A stretch of 64,000 bases of DNA from contig NZ_FNJO01000013.1 in assembly GCF_900104095.1 (NCBI RefSeq), forward strand, positions 62,001-126,000, read 5' to 3'. Origin of the DNA: Ralstonia sp. 25mfcol4.1. Its GTDB lineage: Bacteria > Pseudomonadota > Gammaproteobacteria > Burkholderiales > Burkholderiaceae. A program made the translations under genes and the position numbers. The notes under the pieces were generated by a model, which worked only from the letters and a program-made list of their open reading frames with translations, was not told the origin of the DNA and searched no databases. Positions 17,172-25,839 of this stretch are shown piece by piece. How positions within the stretch are numbered: the stretch's first letter is position 1; every line of letters starts with the position of its first letter.

Positions 17172-18284
17172 ATGCCCATCGACCTGTATGGCACGCTTTA
17201 CCCGCGCCTGTTCTCGGAAGTCATTCCAGCGCAAGGGCCGGCCTTCGACACCGCACACATCGAGCAGCGCGCGATGGAGCACGAGGCGGCGGGCTTTGAC
17301 GGCGTGTTACTGCCACACAATTCCGGCTGGGCCGACAACTTCCTGACGACCGCCCGCGCGGCCGGCGTGACAAAACGACTGAAGTTCCTGCTCGCGCATC
17401 GTCCGGGGTTCATCTCGCCCACACTGGCGGCCCGCAAGCTTGCCACGCTCGACCACTACACGGGCGGCCGGCTGCTGCTCCACATCATCACTGGCGGCCG
17501 TAACGCAGAGCAACGGCGCGACGGCGACTACCTCGAACATGACGAGCGCTACGCCCGTACGGACGAGTACCTTGAAATCCTCCGCAACGTCTGGACAAGT
17601 CACGAACCCTTCAGCCACGACGGTTCCTGCTACCGCTTCGAGAACGCATTCTCTGAACTCAAGCCCCTGCAGGCGTCCGGCATCCCAATCTCCTTCGGCG
17701 GTGCGTCGTCCCCAGCCATCGCCGTTGCCGCACGGCGCGCCGATATCTTCGCGCTGTGGGGGGAGTCGCTCGATGGCGCAAGGGAGCTGGCCGCCAGCGT
17801 GCTGGACGCGGCCCGCCCGTTGGGCCGTCGTCCGACATTCAGCATCTCCATTCGGGTGATCCTCGGTGCGACGGAAGACGAGGCGTGGCGGCGCGCGTAC
17901 GAGATCGAGCGTCAGACCCGTGAAGTCGGGCTCTGGAGTCCCGCCTCCCCTGTCTTCGGCGGCCACACACCGCCGCCCGCCGCGGAGAATGAAGGCTCGC
18001 GACGTCTGCTTCGCCAGGTGGCCCAAGGGGACGTGCTGGACCAGCGGCTGTTCATGGGGGTGGCAAGGGCCACCAATGCGCCCGGCAACACCACCGCGAT
18101 CGTCGGCACGCCTGCTCAGGTCGCGGACGCGCTGCTGGCGTACTACCGCGCCGGCATCGCCGGCTTCCTGTTCCGCGGTTTCGACCCACGCACCGATGCC
18201 GTCGAATTTGGCCGCGAGCTGATTCCCTTGCTGCGAGACGGCGCACGGCAGATTGACACGCAGCGGCAGGGTCACGCGGCCTGA
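17172..18284 (+). CDS. SsuD-like FMNH2-dependent alkanesulfonate monooxygenase
   Basis: A 370-residue LLM-superfamily enzyme closer to SsuD: 'TLDHYTGGRLLLHIITGG', the ISFGGAS motif, and the GTPAQVADALLAYY and GIAGFLFRGFDP segments near the C terminus. SsuD releases sulfite from alkanesulfonates with FMNH2 and oxygen. It starts 25 bases after the NtaA-like gene. The substrate may be another sulfonate or a sulfone. The three LLM enzymes of this island (15776, 17172, 19430) are probably sequential or of different range. Confidence 0.82.
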   Translation: MPIDLYGTLYPRLFSEVIPAQGPAFDTAHIEQRAMEHEAAGFDGVLLPHNSGWADNFLTTARAAGVTKRLKFLLAHRPGFISPTLAARKLATLDHYTGGRLLLHIITGGRNAEQRRDGDYLEHDERYARTDEYLEILRNVWTSHEPFSHDGSCYRFENAFSELKPLQASGIPISFGGASSPAIAVAARRADIFALWGESLDGARELAASVLDAARPLGRRPTFSISIRVILGATEDEAWRRAYEIERQTREVGLWSPASPVFGGHTPPPAAENEGSRRLLRQVAQGDVLDQRLFMGVARATNAPGNTTAIVGTPAQVADALLAYYRAGIAGFLFRGFDPRTDAVEFGRELIPLLRDGARQIDTQRQGHAA

Positions 18285-18418
18285 CCCCGGCGCCAGGCAC
18301 TTATCACCGGAGCGGCTAACGACATGACGAATCGGCAGTTCCGGCGCTGCGGGTATCGACCTAGGATGACCGGTCTGCCTCCTTGCATCCACTCCTTCTC
18401 TGTCCCTTGCCGACTGTC

Positions 18419-19417
18419 ATGCGTTTCCGTGTCTTCCCCGCGCCTGTGCGCGCCATCATCGCCGCGTCTGCCGCCATCGCCTCACTCCACGCCACGACCA
18501 TGGAGGCGTTAGCACAGCAGGCCTTCCCGTCCAAGCCGATCACCTATGTGGTGCCCTATACGCCCGGCGGCACCAATGACAATGTCGCTCGCATCATCAC
18601 CAAGCGTCTGGCCGAGAAAGCCGGGCAACCGGTGGTAATTGAGTACAAGGCCGGCGCCGGCGGCACGCTCGGCGCCGGCTTCGTGGCGACGTCCCCGGCA
18701 GACGGTTACACCCTGCTGAATACCTCGATCGGCAACGTGGCCATTGCGCCGCAGCTGGTGACCGTGAAGTTCGATCCATTCCACGACCTCGTGCCCGTGG
18801 CCTATATCGGCAACTCGCTGGCAACCGTTGCCATCAACCCTTCGCTGCCGATCCGGACGCTGCCCGAACTGATTGCCTATGCGCGCGCCAACCCCGGAAA
18901 GCTCACGTTTGCCAGTTCCGGCAACGGCACGCCTGGGCATCTGGCCGGCGAGTTGCTCAAGCGCCAGACCGGCATCGACATCCGTCACGTGCCCTACAAA
19001 GGCAGCGCGCCGGCCGTGGCCGACGTGGTAGCCGGCCATGTCGACCTCGTGTTCGACCCACTTAGCACGCAGTTCATCAAGCAGGGCAAGCTGCGGGCGC
19101 TGGCCTACTTCGGCGGCGCACGTTCGCCCGATCTTCCCAACGTGCCGAGCGTGCGTGAGGCGGGCGTCAAGGGCTGGGAGGATTCGCTGGCCGGCGCGTT
19201 CTTCATCACCGCGCCACGCAACGTGCCGCCGGAGGTGCTGGCGAAGCTGCGCCAGTGGATCGGCGAGATCCTGGCCGAACCCGACACTGTGGCAGCCCTG
19301 AGCCGCGTACAGGTGGACGTCCAGACGTTGACACCAGAGCAGACCGCGCAGCGCATCCGCCAGGTGCACGAGATTGCCGCACGTGTGGTCAAGGACGGCA
19401 CCGTTCAAGGCAACTGA
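18419..19417 (+). CDS. Orphan Bug (TctC-type) periplasmic receptor
   Basis: A 332-residue protein from the ATG at 18419, with a signal peptide (MRFRVFP start, cleavage near ALAQQ). Bug landmarks: PSKPITYVVPYTPGGTND at the mature N terminus, a GAGGTLGAG ligand loop, ADGYTLL, HVPYKGSAPAVADVVAGHVD, and the PNVPSVREAG region. Bug proteins bind carboxylates or amides and normally feed a TctAB carrier, absent here. It sits between monooxygenase genes, so it may carry or sense the sulfur compound they oxidise. Confidence 0.85.
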   Translation: MRFRVFPAPVRAIIAASAAIASLHATTMEALAQQAFPSKPITYVVPYTPGGTNDNVARIITKRLAEKAGQPVVIEYKAGAGGTLGAGFVATSPADGYTLLNTSIGNVAIAPQLVTVKFDPFHDLVPVAYIGNSLATVAINPSLPIRTLPELIAYARANPGKLTFASSGNGTPGHLAGELLKRQTGIDIRHVPYKGSAPAVADVVAGHVDLVFDPLSTQFIKQGKLRALAYFGGARSPDLPNVPSVREAGVKGWEDSLAGAFFITAPRNVPPEVLAKLRQWIGEILAEPDTVAALSRVQVDVQTLTPEQTAQRIRQVHEIAARVVKDGTVQGN

Positions 19418-19429
19418 CCGGACGCCATC

Positions 19430-20710
19430 ATGAAACTTGGATTGTTCCTGCTGGCGGCCGGGCACCACGCGGCCGGATGGCGATACCCGGGCGCCGAATC
19501 TGGCACCGAGAACATTGACCTGGTCGTGCGCATGACCCAGGCCGCCGAACGCGCAAAGTTTGACATGGTGTTCTTCGGCGACCGGCTGCTTACGTCGGCC
19601 GACGCCCACCCGTCGATGATCACCCGCCCCGATCCCCTGGCCATGCTGGCCGCGTTGTCGATGGTGACCACGCATGTCGGGCTGGCCGCTACCGCCTCTA
19701 CCACGTATAGCGAGCCGTTCAACCTGGCACGAACGCTGGCGACGGTCGACAAGCTGTCGCACGGCCGTGCCGCGTGGAACATCGTGACTACTTTTGCCGA
19801 TGGATCGGTGAATTTCAGCCGTAGCCGCCATCCCGATCACGACGAACGCTATGCCATAGCTGAGGAGTTCGTTTCAGTGGTGAAGGGGCTCTGGCGCTCC
19901 TGGGACCCGCAGCCGTATGTCCAGGACAAGGCGCGCGGCATCTATATCGACGTCGGGAAAATGCACGCGCTGAACCACGAGGGGCAGCATTTCTCGGTGG
20001 CGGGCCCACTCAACGTCACAAACAGCGAGCAAGGCCAACCCGTGCTGATCCAGGCGGGCTCCTCCGGACCGGGACAGCAACTGGCCGCGCGTCATGCCGA
20101 GGTTGTCTTCACCGCGCAACAGGACATCGGCGCCGCACTTGCGTTCGCCACCGGCCTGCGCAAACAGGTGGCCGACACAGGACGTGATCCGCGCCATTGC
20201 CTGATCATGCCGGGCCTGATGCCGATCATCGGCGCAACCGAAGCCGAGGCGCACGACAAGCTCGCGCAATTGCAATCCTTCACCGACCAGTCGAATGCAC
20301 TGGCCATCCTGGCCGAGCAACTGGCCGTTGACGTGTCGGGCTTCGCGCTCGACGCGCCGCTGCCGCCCTTGCCCACCGACGTCGTCGTGCATAGCCGCAG
20401 CGCGCTGCTGATCCGGCTGGCGCACGAGCGGGGCCTGACGCTGCGCCAGCTCTATCATCTGGTGGCCAGTGCGCGGGGCCATCAGATCGTCGTCGGCACA
20501 GCCGCGCAGGTGGCCGACCATATGGTCGAATGGGTACGTGCCGGCGCCGCCGATGGCTTCAACATCATGCCGGCCTACTTTCCCGGCGGCTTCGAGGACT
20601 TCACACGCGAGGTTGTGCCGATTCTGCAAGAGCGCGGTGCGTTCCGGCACGACTATGAAGGGCGCACGCTGCGGGATCATCTCGGACTACCGCTTCCCCC
20701 GGGACGATAA
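19430..20710 (+). CDS. LLM-class FMN-dependent monooxygenase, NtaA family (second copy)
   Basis: A 426-residue paralogue of the 15776-17146 enzyme. It keeps AAGHHAAGWRYP, TVDKLSHGRAAWNIVTT, VLIQAGSSGPG, the HxxxASARGH turn and TLRDHLGLPLPPG, but is 30 residues shorter. It starts 12 bases after the Bug gene. Both NtaA-type enzymes in one operon suggest two oxidation steps or two related substrates. It ends 11 bases before the convergent PhnD-like gene. Confidence 0.87.
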   Translation: MKLGLFLLAAGHHAAGWRYPGAESGTENIDLVVRMTQAAERAKFDMVFFGDRLLTSADAHPSMITRPDPLAMLAALSMVTTHVGLAATASTTYSEPFNLARTLATVDKLSHGRAAWNIVTTFADGSVNFSRSRHPDHDERYAIAEEFVSVVKGLWRSWDPQPYVQDKARGIYIDVGKMHALNHEGQHFSVAGPLNVTNSEQGQPVLIQAGSSGPGQQLAARHAEVVFTAQQDIGAALAFATGLRKQVADTGRDPRHCLIMPGLMPIIGATEAEAHDKLAQLQSFTDQSNALAILAEQLAVDVSGFALDAPLPPLPTDVVVHSRSALLIRLAHERGLTLRQLYHLVASARGHQIVVGTAAQVADHMVEWVRAGAADGFNIMPAYFPGGFEDFTREVVPILQERGAFRHDYEGRTLRDHLGLPLPPGR

Positions 20711-20721
20711 CGACGCCGCCC

Positions 20722-21549
20722 TCAACCCAGCTTGCCATACCCCAGCCGGTGAGCGTCCAGCGCCATGGCGGCGATTGGCAGGTACGCCGCCGCAGTCGTC
20801 CGCACCACATCTTCCATATGAAGCCGCGTCCGCAGGTCAGCGTCATCGCGCAGCGCCTCGCGCAAGGCGACGCGCACCTGCCTGACAAGGGACGTGCGGG
20901 CGCGCCGCGAGGCAATGAAGGGCAGCCCGGGCACGGCCCGCGTCACGCCGATCTGGCGCATGCCCGCCACCAGTGCCGGATGATGCTCGGACGCGAATGC
21001 CAAGGTCACGCAATCAATGGCCGCCACATCGGCCCGGCCTTCTCCGACCGCCGCCAGCGATGCGAGATGCGAACCCGTGTGCACCACGTCGCCAAAAAAT
21101 CGCCCGTCCCTGGCCAGCGGCGCAACCACGTGCCGCAGTGCGTTCATGCCGCTGTGCGAGTCGAGCCCGTTGCACGCGGCTCGCGCGCCCCGGCAGGCCT
21201 CGATCGTCGTGGGCCCATCGTCCGCACGCACGACGATCGCACTGCGGTAGGTCTGCCGATGGCAGCCGGACACCGCAAAACGCGGCGTGCCGATCAGCCG
21301 GACATGCGGGGCCAACCCGTGCACCAGCGGATACCCGCACGTCTGCGACAGCAGCAGGTCGTCGCGGCGCCAGAAGGCGTGCAGCGCATCGGCGCCTTCG
21401 CCGGGGTCTACCGCCGTGAGCTTCACCGGGGCCCGCGCGCGCGCCAGCAACTGGCCTACCCGGTCGATGAGCAGCAGCCAGTCGTCGCGCAACGACGCGG
21501 CGACGTTGTACATGGGCAGCGCCGCCACCCAGCGCTCAGGCCTTGCCAT
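20722..21549 (-). CDS. PhnD-like substrate-binding-fold protein without signal peptide
   Basis: A 275-residue protein from the ATG at 21549. It has the PhnD/phosphonate-binding pattern: an ALPMYNV start, LLLSQTCGYPL, 'ACNGLDSHSGMNALR' and the GSHLASLAAVGEGRADVAAID helix. PhnD homologues are normally exported, but here the protein begins directly with the first strand and no signal peptide is seen. Its start overlaps the upstream desaturase by 14 bases, so the two are translationally coupled. The ligand is unknown; a cytoplasmic sensor or carrier is possible. A longer start at 21726 would lie inside the desaturase in another frame. Confidence 0.7.
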   Translation of the reverse strand: MARPERWVAALPMYNVAASLRDDWLLLIDRVGQLLARARAPVKLTAVDPGEGADALHAFWRRDDLLLSQTCGYPLVHGLAPHVRLIGTPRFAVSGCHRQTYRSAIVVRADDGPTTIEACRGARAACNGLDSHSGMNALRHVVAPLARDGRFFGDVVHTGSHLASLAAVGEGRADVAAIDCVTLAFASEHHPALVAGMRQIGVTRAVPGLPFIASRRARTSLVRQVRVALREALRDDADLRTRLHMEDVVRTTAAAYLPIAAMALDAHRLGYGKLG

Positions 21550-22525
21550 GATCGCCCGATGTCTCGATACGAAGCGCAAGCATGCCGTCGAACCGTGGAT
21601 GAACGACAGGTGCCACCATGCGCCATGCATAACGCACAAGCCACTCGCGGTAGCCCCGGACAAAGAAACCATCGTTGCGCGCGAGGTAGTCGTGCGCCCT
21701 TCGGCGATAGACCCAGGCCAGCGCAAACCACGGCAGGTGTGGCAGATCGTGATGCACGAGGTGGAAGTTGTTGTTCAGGAACAGGAGGCGCCAGCCCAGG
21801 CCGGCGTCATTGATGACACTGCGCGATGCATCGGCTCCCGTCGCGCGATGCTCCTGGAAGGAACGGATCGCCGCCAGGGACAGCGCGGGATATGCAACGC
21901 CCGCCAGCATCAGCCAGGCCGGCATGCCGCAATCGCGCTGCAGCCACGCCAGCAATACCGTCAGGGCGGCCAGATGCGCCGCCCACACTGGGAGATCGCG
22001 CCAGTCTCCAGACCGTACCCGCCCGAGGGCATCGCCGACGACCGACGCGATGGAGAATGCCGGCTGCAGCAGGATGCGTCCGGCCATCGTATTGCGTGCC
22101 GTATAGAGGCGACGCAGGACCAGCGGCGCGGACCGCCATGCACCAAAGTCGAGGAAGTAGCTTTCAGGATCGGTATGCGGATGCGTGAGTTCGGCCTCAT
22201 GGTGCTGCAGATGCGCCCGGCGGTATAGCGAATAGGGCAGCCATACCCCCAGCGGCGCCGCGCCAAGCAGCGCGTTCAGCCATGGCAGACGCGTCGGATG
22301 CCCGTGCAGCAGCTCGTGCTGCAGCGACAGGTACCACGTGGTGCACAGCGTCAGCAGTACGCAGGTCAGCGGCAGGCCGAGCTGCCTGGCATGGGTGGCC
22401 ACGCCAAACCAGGAACCATACACGGCCGCGACGAGCATCCAGGTGGGCAGCTCGGTGCGCCACAGCCAATGCCGCGCCGCCTGCGCAAGTTCGAGGCGCT
22501 GCTGATCGTCGAGATAAGTGGTCAT
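21536..22525 (-). CDS. Membrane fatty acid desaturase-family protein
   Basis: A 329-residue protein from the ATG at 22525. It has the three histidine clusters of integral-membrane desaturases and hydroxylases: HELLHGH, HLQHH and HLVHHD, with hydrophobic spans around them. These bind a di-iron centre and desaturate or hydroxylate lipid or small-molecule chains. It lies inside a sulfur gene island and shares a 12-base upstream element with the cupin-rhodanese gene, so it may hydroxylate a sulfur substrate rather than a membrane lipid (inference). An in-frame start at 22567 is possible but would change the otherwise identical motif spacing. Confidence 0.8.
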   Translation of the reverse strand: MTTYLDDQQRLELAQAARHWLWRTELPTWMLVAAVYGSWFGVATHARQLGLPLTCVLLTLCTTWYLSLQHELLHGHPTRLPWLNALLGAAPLGVWLPYSLYRRAHLQHHEAELTHPHTDPESYFLDFGAWRSAPLVLRRLYTARNTMAGRILLQPAFSIASVVGDALGRVRSGDWRDLPVWAAHLAALTVLLAWLQRDCGMPAWLMLAGVAYPALSLAAIRSFQEHRATGADASRSVINDAGLGWRLLFLNNNFHLVHHDLPHLPWFALAWVYRRRAHDYLARNDGFFVRGYREWLVRYAWRMVAPVVHPRFDGMLALRIETSGDHGKA

Positions 22526-22587
22526 CGGCGCTGGGTCCGTGAAAGAGAGAGAACGACGCCGCAGCATACGGGCGCCGGTGCACGCTC

Positions 22588-22620
22588 AGGAACGAACAAT
22601 TGCCGATAACGATATGTGCC
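22588..22620 (-). promoter_or_regulatory. Upstream activator-type element of the desaturase gene
   Basis: On the minus strand TTGTTCGTTCCT (22599-22588) ends 63 bases before the ATG. The same 12 bases occur at 34482-34471, also 63 bases before a start codon. A CATATCG-type element (22616-22600) lies just upstream. A weak -10 (TATGCT) follows at about 22568-22563. Confidence 0.6.
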
Positions 22621-22670
22621 GCGCCCGCTTCGCGTCACATACGTGGGCGCCTGCGACATTCACCGGATTT

Positions 22671-22689
22671 GCATAATCGGAATACTTCG
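22671..22689 (+). promoter_or_regulatory. GCATAATCG-type element
   Basis: GCATAATCGGAATACTTCG, 62 bases before the 41-residue reading frame at 22751, resembles GCATATCGAAGTACGAA at 22894. Confidence 0.3.
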
Positions 22690-22750
22690 TTGACGTACCG
22701 GGCGTCTCCGTCCACAACATGGCTTGTCGACAAACACGGAGCGCCTTGCC

Positions 22751-22876
22751 ATGACCGATCTGCTCGACTGGTTCACGGCCATCTGCGCCGTGGTCCTTGT
22801 CTACGCCGCGCTGCGCCATCCGCTGTACCCGCCCCACAAGGACGGCGAACCCCCGAAGCGGCAGCCGCCCAGTTGA
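22751..22876 (+). CDS. 41-residue membrane-anchored small protein
   Basis: A short frame, ATG at 22751 and TGA at 22874-22876, with GGAG nine bases upstream. The product has one hydrophobic helix (LDWFTAICAVVLVYAAL) and a proline-rich basic tail (HPLYPPHKDGEPPKRQ). It resembles small inner-membrane proteins that flank transporters. No homologue was recognised. It lies between the desaturase promoter and a Bug gene. Confidence 0.4.
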   Translation: MTDLLDWFTAICAVVLVYAALRHPLYPPHKDGEPPKRQPPS

Positions 22877-22893
22877 CCGCGCAAGTCCGCCGC

Positions 22894-22927
22894 GCATATC
22901 GAAGTACGAAAAGATTTGTTCGTATCG
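22894..22927 (+). promoter_or_regulatory. GCATATCG and TTGTTCG elements upstream of the Bug gene
   Basis: GCATATCGAAGTACGAA (22894-22910) is followed by TTGTTCGTATCG (22916-22927). The order is that of the desaturase upstream region. The Bug start is at 23024. Confidence 0.35.
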
Positions 22928-23023
22928 GACGCTGCGCTCCATAAGCTGACTGATCCGCGACATTGCGCGATTCCTGCCGACATCGTGTCGGCAGGCGTGT
23001 CCGGACTCATACCTGCATCCATC

Positions 23024-24019
23024 ATGCTGCGCCGCAGACTGCTCGACTCGTTGAAACTCGCACTGGCGGCGTTTGCCTACGCCACCTGCGCTACCCCGTC
23101 CATCGCCAACACGCCGGCCGATGGATTCCCGAACAAGACCGTGCGCATCGTCGTGCCGGTGGCCGCCGGCGGCAGCGCTGACAAGCTGGCCCGCACGTTG
23201 GCTCAGAAACTCAGCGAGCGGTGGCACCAGAGCGTGGTGGTCGAGAACGTATCCGGCGCCAGCGGCACGATTGGCGCAGGCCAGGTGGCCCGCGCCACGC
23301 CAGATGGCTATACGCTGCTGCTGGGCGGCGAAGGCGTGACGCTGAACGCGTCGCTGTTCAAGCGGCTGCCCTACGATACGCGCCATGCATTCCGGGGGGT
23401 GACCAAGGCCGTGGTCAGTCCCCAGGTGCTGGTGGTCCGGCCCGATCTGGGCGTGAAGACCTTTGGCGAATACCTGGCCCTCACAAAGCGCAAGCCGGGC
23501 GAGCTTGCGCTGGGACTGCCGGGCAATGGCGGTATCGCCCATGTCGCGCACGAAATGCTGTCGCGTCAACTTGGCATCGAGGTCAACTACATCCCCTATC
23601 CGGGCGGTGGCCCCGCCACGCTCGACCTGCTGGGCGGCCATATCGATGGCACGCTGATCACGTTGGCCGCAGTCACCGACTATGTGCGCAACGGGCGCCT
23701 GACCGCACTCGCCGTAACCACGCCCTATCGTTCGAAGGCGCTGCCGCAAGTGCCAACCATGGCCGAGGCCGGCGCGCCCGGCTTCGCCGTCGAAAGCTGG
23801 CAGGGCCTGCTGGCCCCGGCCGGTACGCCAACGGACGTGATCGAGCGTATCAACCGCGATGCCACGGCCGTGCTGGCGCAACCGGGCACCCACCAGCAAC
23901 TTGAAGAAGCCGGCTTCGTCGTGGTGGCGTCTTCAGCGCAGGCACTCGACGACACGCTATCGAAAGACCTGCCGCGTTACGCGGCGGTCATCGCCTCGGC
24001 AGGCATCAAGCTGAACTAG
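23024..24019 (+). CDS. Orphan Bug (TctC-type) periplasmic receptor
   Basis: A 331-residue protein from the ATG at 23024, with a signal peptide (MLRRRLLDSLK, cleavage around SIANTPA). Bug features: NKTVRIVVPVAAGGSADK, NVSGASGTIGAG, PDGYTLLLGG, and YIPYPGGGPATLDLLGGHID, where the common PYKG is PYPG. It precedes the two-receptor polar amino acid ABC operon by 104 bases. No TctA or TctB gene is nearby. It may bind an amide or carboxylate related to the ABC substrate. Confidence 0.82.
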   Translation: MLRRRLLDSLKLALAAFAYATCATPSIANTPADGFPNKTVRIVVPVAAGGSADKLARTLAQKLSERWHQSVVVENVSGASGTIGAGQVARATPDGYTLLLGGEGVTLNASLFKRLPYDTRHAFRGVTKAVVSPQVLVVRPDLGVKTFGEYLALTKRKPGELALGLPGNGGIAHVAHEMLSRQLGIEVNYIPYPGGGPATLDLLGGHIDGTLITLAAVTDYVRNGRLTALAVTTPYRSKALPQVPTMAEAGAPGFAVESWQGLLAPAGTPTDVIERINRDATAVLAQPGTHQQLEEAGFVVVASSAQALDDTLSKDLPRYAAVIASAGIKLN

Positions 24020-24122
24020 CGCCAGCGCGACGCCCCTACTCTTTCCGCAGCAAACCTGCCCCTTGCCGTGCAGCGATGCCTATCTAGGGCATCGGCTGCC
24101 TGGCGCCAACTTCACCTGCACC

Positions 24123-24947
24123 ATGACATCCGCCTACACCCTGCGCGCCATTGCCGCGCTCGCACTGACTCTCATCGCCACCCAGCCGGCACGGGCTGAT
24201 GCCACCCTCGACAAGATCAAGCAGCGCGGCAAGGTTGCCATCGGCGTGCTGGTCAACGGAGGCCCATTTGGGTCGATCGATCCGGCCACCCAGCAACTGG
24301 TTGGCTGGAACCCCGAACTCGCCCGCGACCTGGCCAAACGCCTCGGGGTGGAAGCTGAACTCGTACAGGTCAATCCGTCGAACCGCGTGCAGTTCCTGCA
24401 GGCTGGCAAGGTAGACCTGCTGATTGCCTCGATGGAATACAACCCGGATCGTGGCGAACTGCTGTCCTACGCACCTACGCCGTTCTACCGCGTCGGCGGC
24501 ACCGCTGCAGTGCTCAAGACCAGCGGCATCCATCAGTGGGAGGACCTGCGCGGCAAGACCGTATGCGCGTCGCAGGGCAGCAGCTTCGTGAAGCCGCTGC
24601 AGGAACAGTATGGCGCCCAGGTGCGTGGCTTCAAGACGGCATCCGAATCCCTGCTGGCGTTGCGCGGCGGCCAATGCGTGGCGGCCGTGCATGACGCCAC
24701 GTTGATCCATCCGCTGCTGCGTTCCAATACCGAGTGGGCCGGCTATGCCGCACCGATTGCGACCGAAATCCTGCCGGCGCCATCGGTGGTCTGGGCGCGC
24801 AAGGGTGAGACGGATACGGTCGCCGCCGTCGACAAGGTGGTGCAGGAATGGCATCGCACCGGGTGGTTGATCGGCACCGAAAAGCGGCTCGGCATCACGC
24901 CGCCACAGCCGGTGCTGCCCGAACTGCAGGCAAAGTTCAAGGGCTGA
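24123..24947 (+). CDS. Polar amino acid ABC transporter receptor (SBP family 3), copy A
   Basis: A 274-residue protein from the ATG at 24123, with a signal peptide ending QPARA. The mature start DATLDKIKQRGKVAIGV is the family 3 receptor hallmark, with VDLLIASMEYNPDRGELLSYAPTPF and the hinge WEDLRGKTVCASQGSSF. It is close to copy B, 13 bases downstream. Family 3 receptors bind polar and sulfur amino acids such as cystine. It is probably the substrate receptor for the permeases at 27071 and 27807. Confidence 0.88.
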   Translation: MTSAYTLRAIAALALTLIATQPARADATLDKIKQRGKVAIGVLVNGGPFGSIDPATQQLVGWNPELARDLAKRLGVEAELVQVNPSNRVQFLQAGKVDLLIASMEYNPDRGELLSYAPTPFYRVGGTAAVLKTSGIHQWEDLRGKTVCASQGSSFVKPLQEQYGAQVRGFKTASESLLALRGGQCVAAVHDATLIHPLLRSNTEWAGYAAPIATEILPAPSVVWARKGETDTVAAVDKVVQEWHRTGWLIGTEKRLGITPPQPVLPELQAKFKG

Positions 24948-24960
24948 GGGTAGGCACGCG

Positions 24961-25839
24961 ATGAACAAGTACCTCGCATCGGCCGCCCTGCTGCTGGCCG
25001 GGCTCGCCACGACCCATGCCGCCTGGGCCGACGCCACGCTCGACAAGATTCGCCAGCGCGGCAAGCTGTCGGTTGGCATCGATGGCCCCAGCCCCCCGTT
25101 CGGCATCCTCGATACCGCTACCGGAAAGACTGGCGGCTACCAGACGGAACTGGCAGCCGACCTGGCGCGCCGTCTGGGCGTGCAACTGGAAACCGTGCCT
25201 GTGACGGCTTCCACGCGTGTGCAGTTCCTGCAGGCGGGCAAGGTCGACCTGCTGGTGGCGAACATTCAATGGACGCAGGAGCGCAGCGAAATCCTGAGCT
25301 TCGCCCCCACGCCTTACGACCTCGTCGGCGGCGCTGCCATGGTGTCCAGGCAAAGCGGCATCAAGCGCTGGGAGGACCTGCGCGGCAAGGTGGCCTGCGT
25401 CTCCCAGGGTAGCAACTTCGCCAAGCCGCTGGCCGAGCAATATGGCGCCATCGTCAAGGGCCTGCGCGGCATTCCCGAATCGCTGCTCGCGCTCAAGGGC
25501 GGCACTTGCGCGGCATCCGTGCATATCCAGCCCGCGCTGTACCAGACGCTGAACGGCCCCAACCGCGCAGAGTGGACCGCCTTTGCGCTGGCCACCGAAG
25601 ACCAGCTGATTCCCTCGCCGACTGTCGTATGGACGCGACGCGGCGAGCAGGACACAGTGGCTTTCGTCGACAAGGCCATCCGGGACTGGCATCGCACGGG
25701 ATTCCTGCTCGAACAGGCACGCAAGTTTGGCGTGCCGGAGAGCGCCTATATCCGGCCGGCGCACGATCACGCGCGTCAGGGCAAGTTCGATGTGGCGCCA
25801 CAGGACTTCGCGGTCTTCAAAGAAGGCCGCAAGTCATGA
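24961..25839 (+). CDS. Polar amino acid ABC transporter receptor (SBP family 3), copy B
   Basis: A 292-residue paralogue of copy A, with a signal peptide ending THAAWA and then DATLDKIRQRGKLSVGI. It shares VQFLQAGKVDLLVANIQW, WEDLRGKVACVSQGSNF and the SLLALKGGTC turn. It has an extra C-terminal tail of about 20 residues (HARQGKFDVAPQDFAVF). Two receptors for one permease pair recall Bacillus YtmJ/YtmK. Its stop overlaps the aminotransferase ATG (ATGA). Confidence 0.88.
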   Translation: MNKYLASAALLLAGLATTHAAWADATLDKIRQRGKLSVGIDGPSPPFGILDTATGKTGGYQTELAADLARRLGVQLETVPVTASTRVQFLQAGKVDLLVANIQWTQERSEILSFAPTPYDLVGGAAMVSRQSGIKRWEDLRGKVACVSQGSNFAKPLAEQYGAIVKGLRGIPESLLALKGGTCAASVHIQPALYQTLNGPNRAEWTAFALATEDQLIPSPTVVWTRRGEQDTVAFVDKAIRDWHRTGFLLEQARKFGVPESAYIRPAHDHARQGKFDVAPQDFAVFKEGRKS

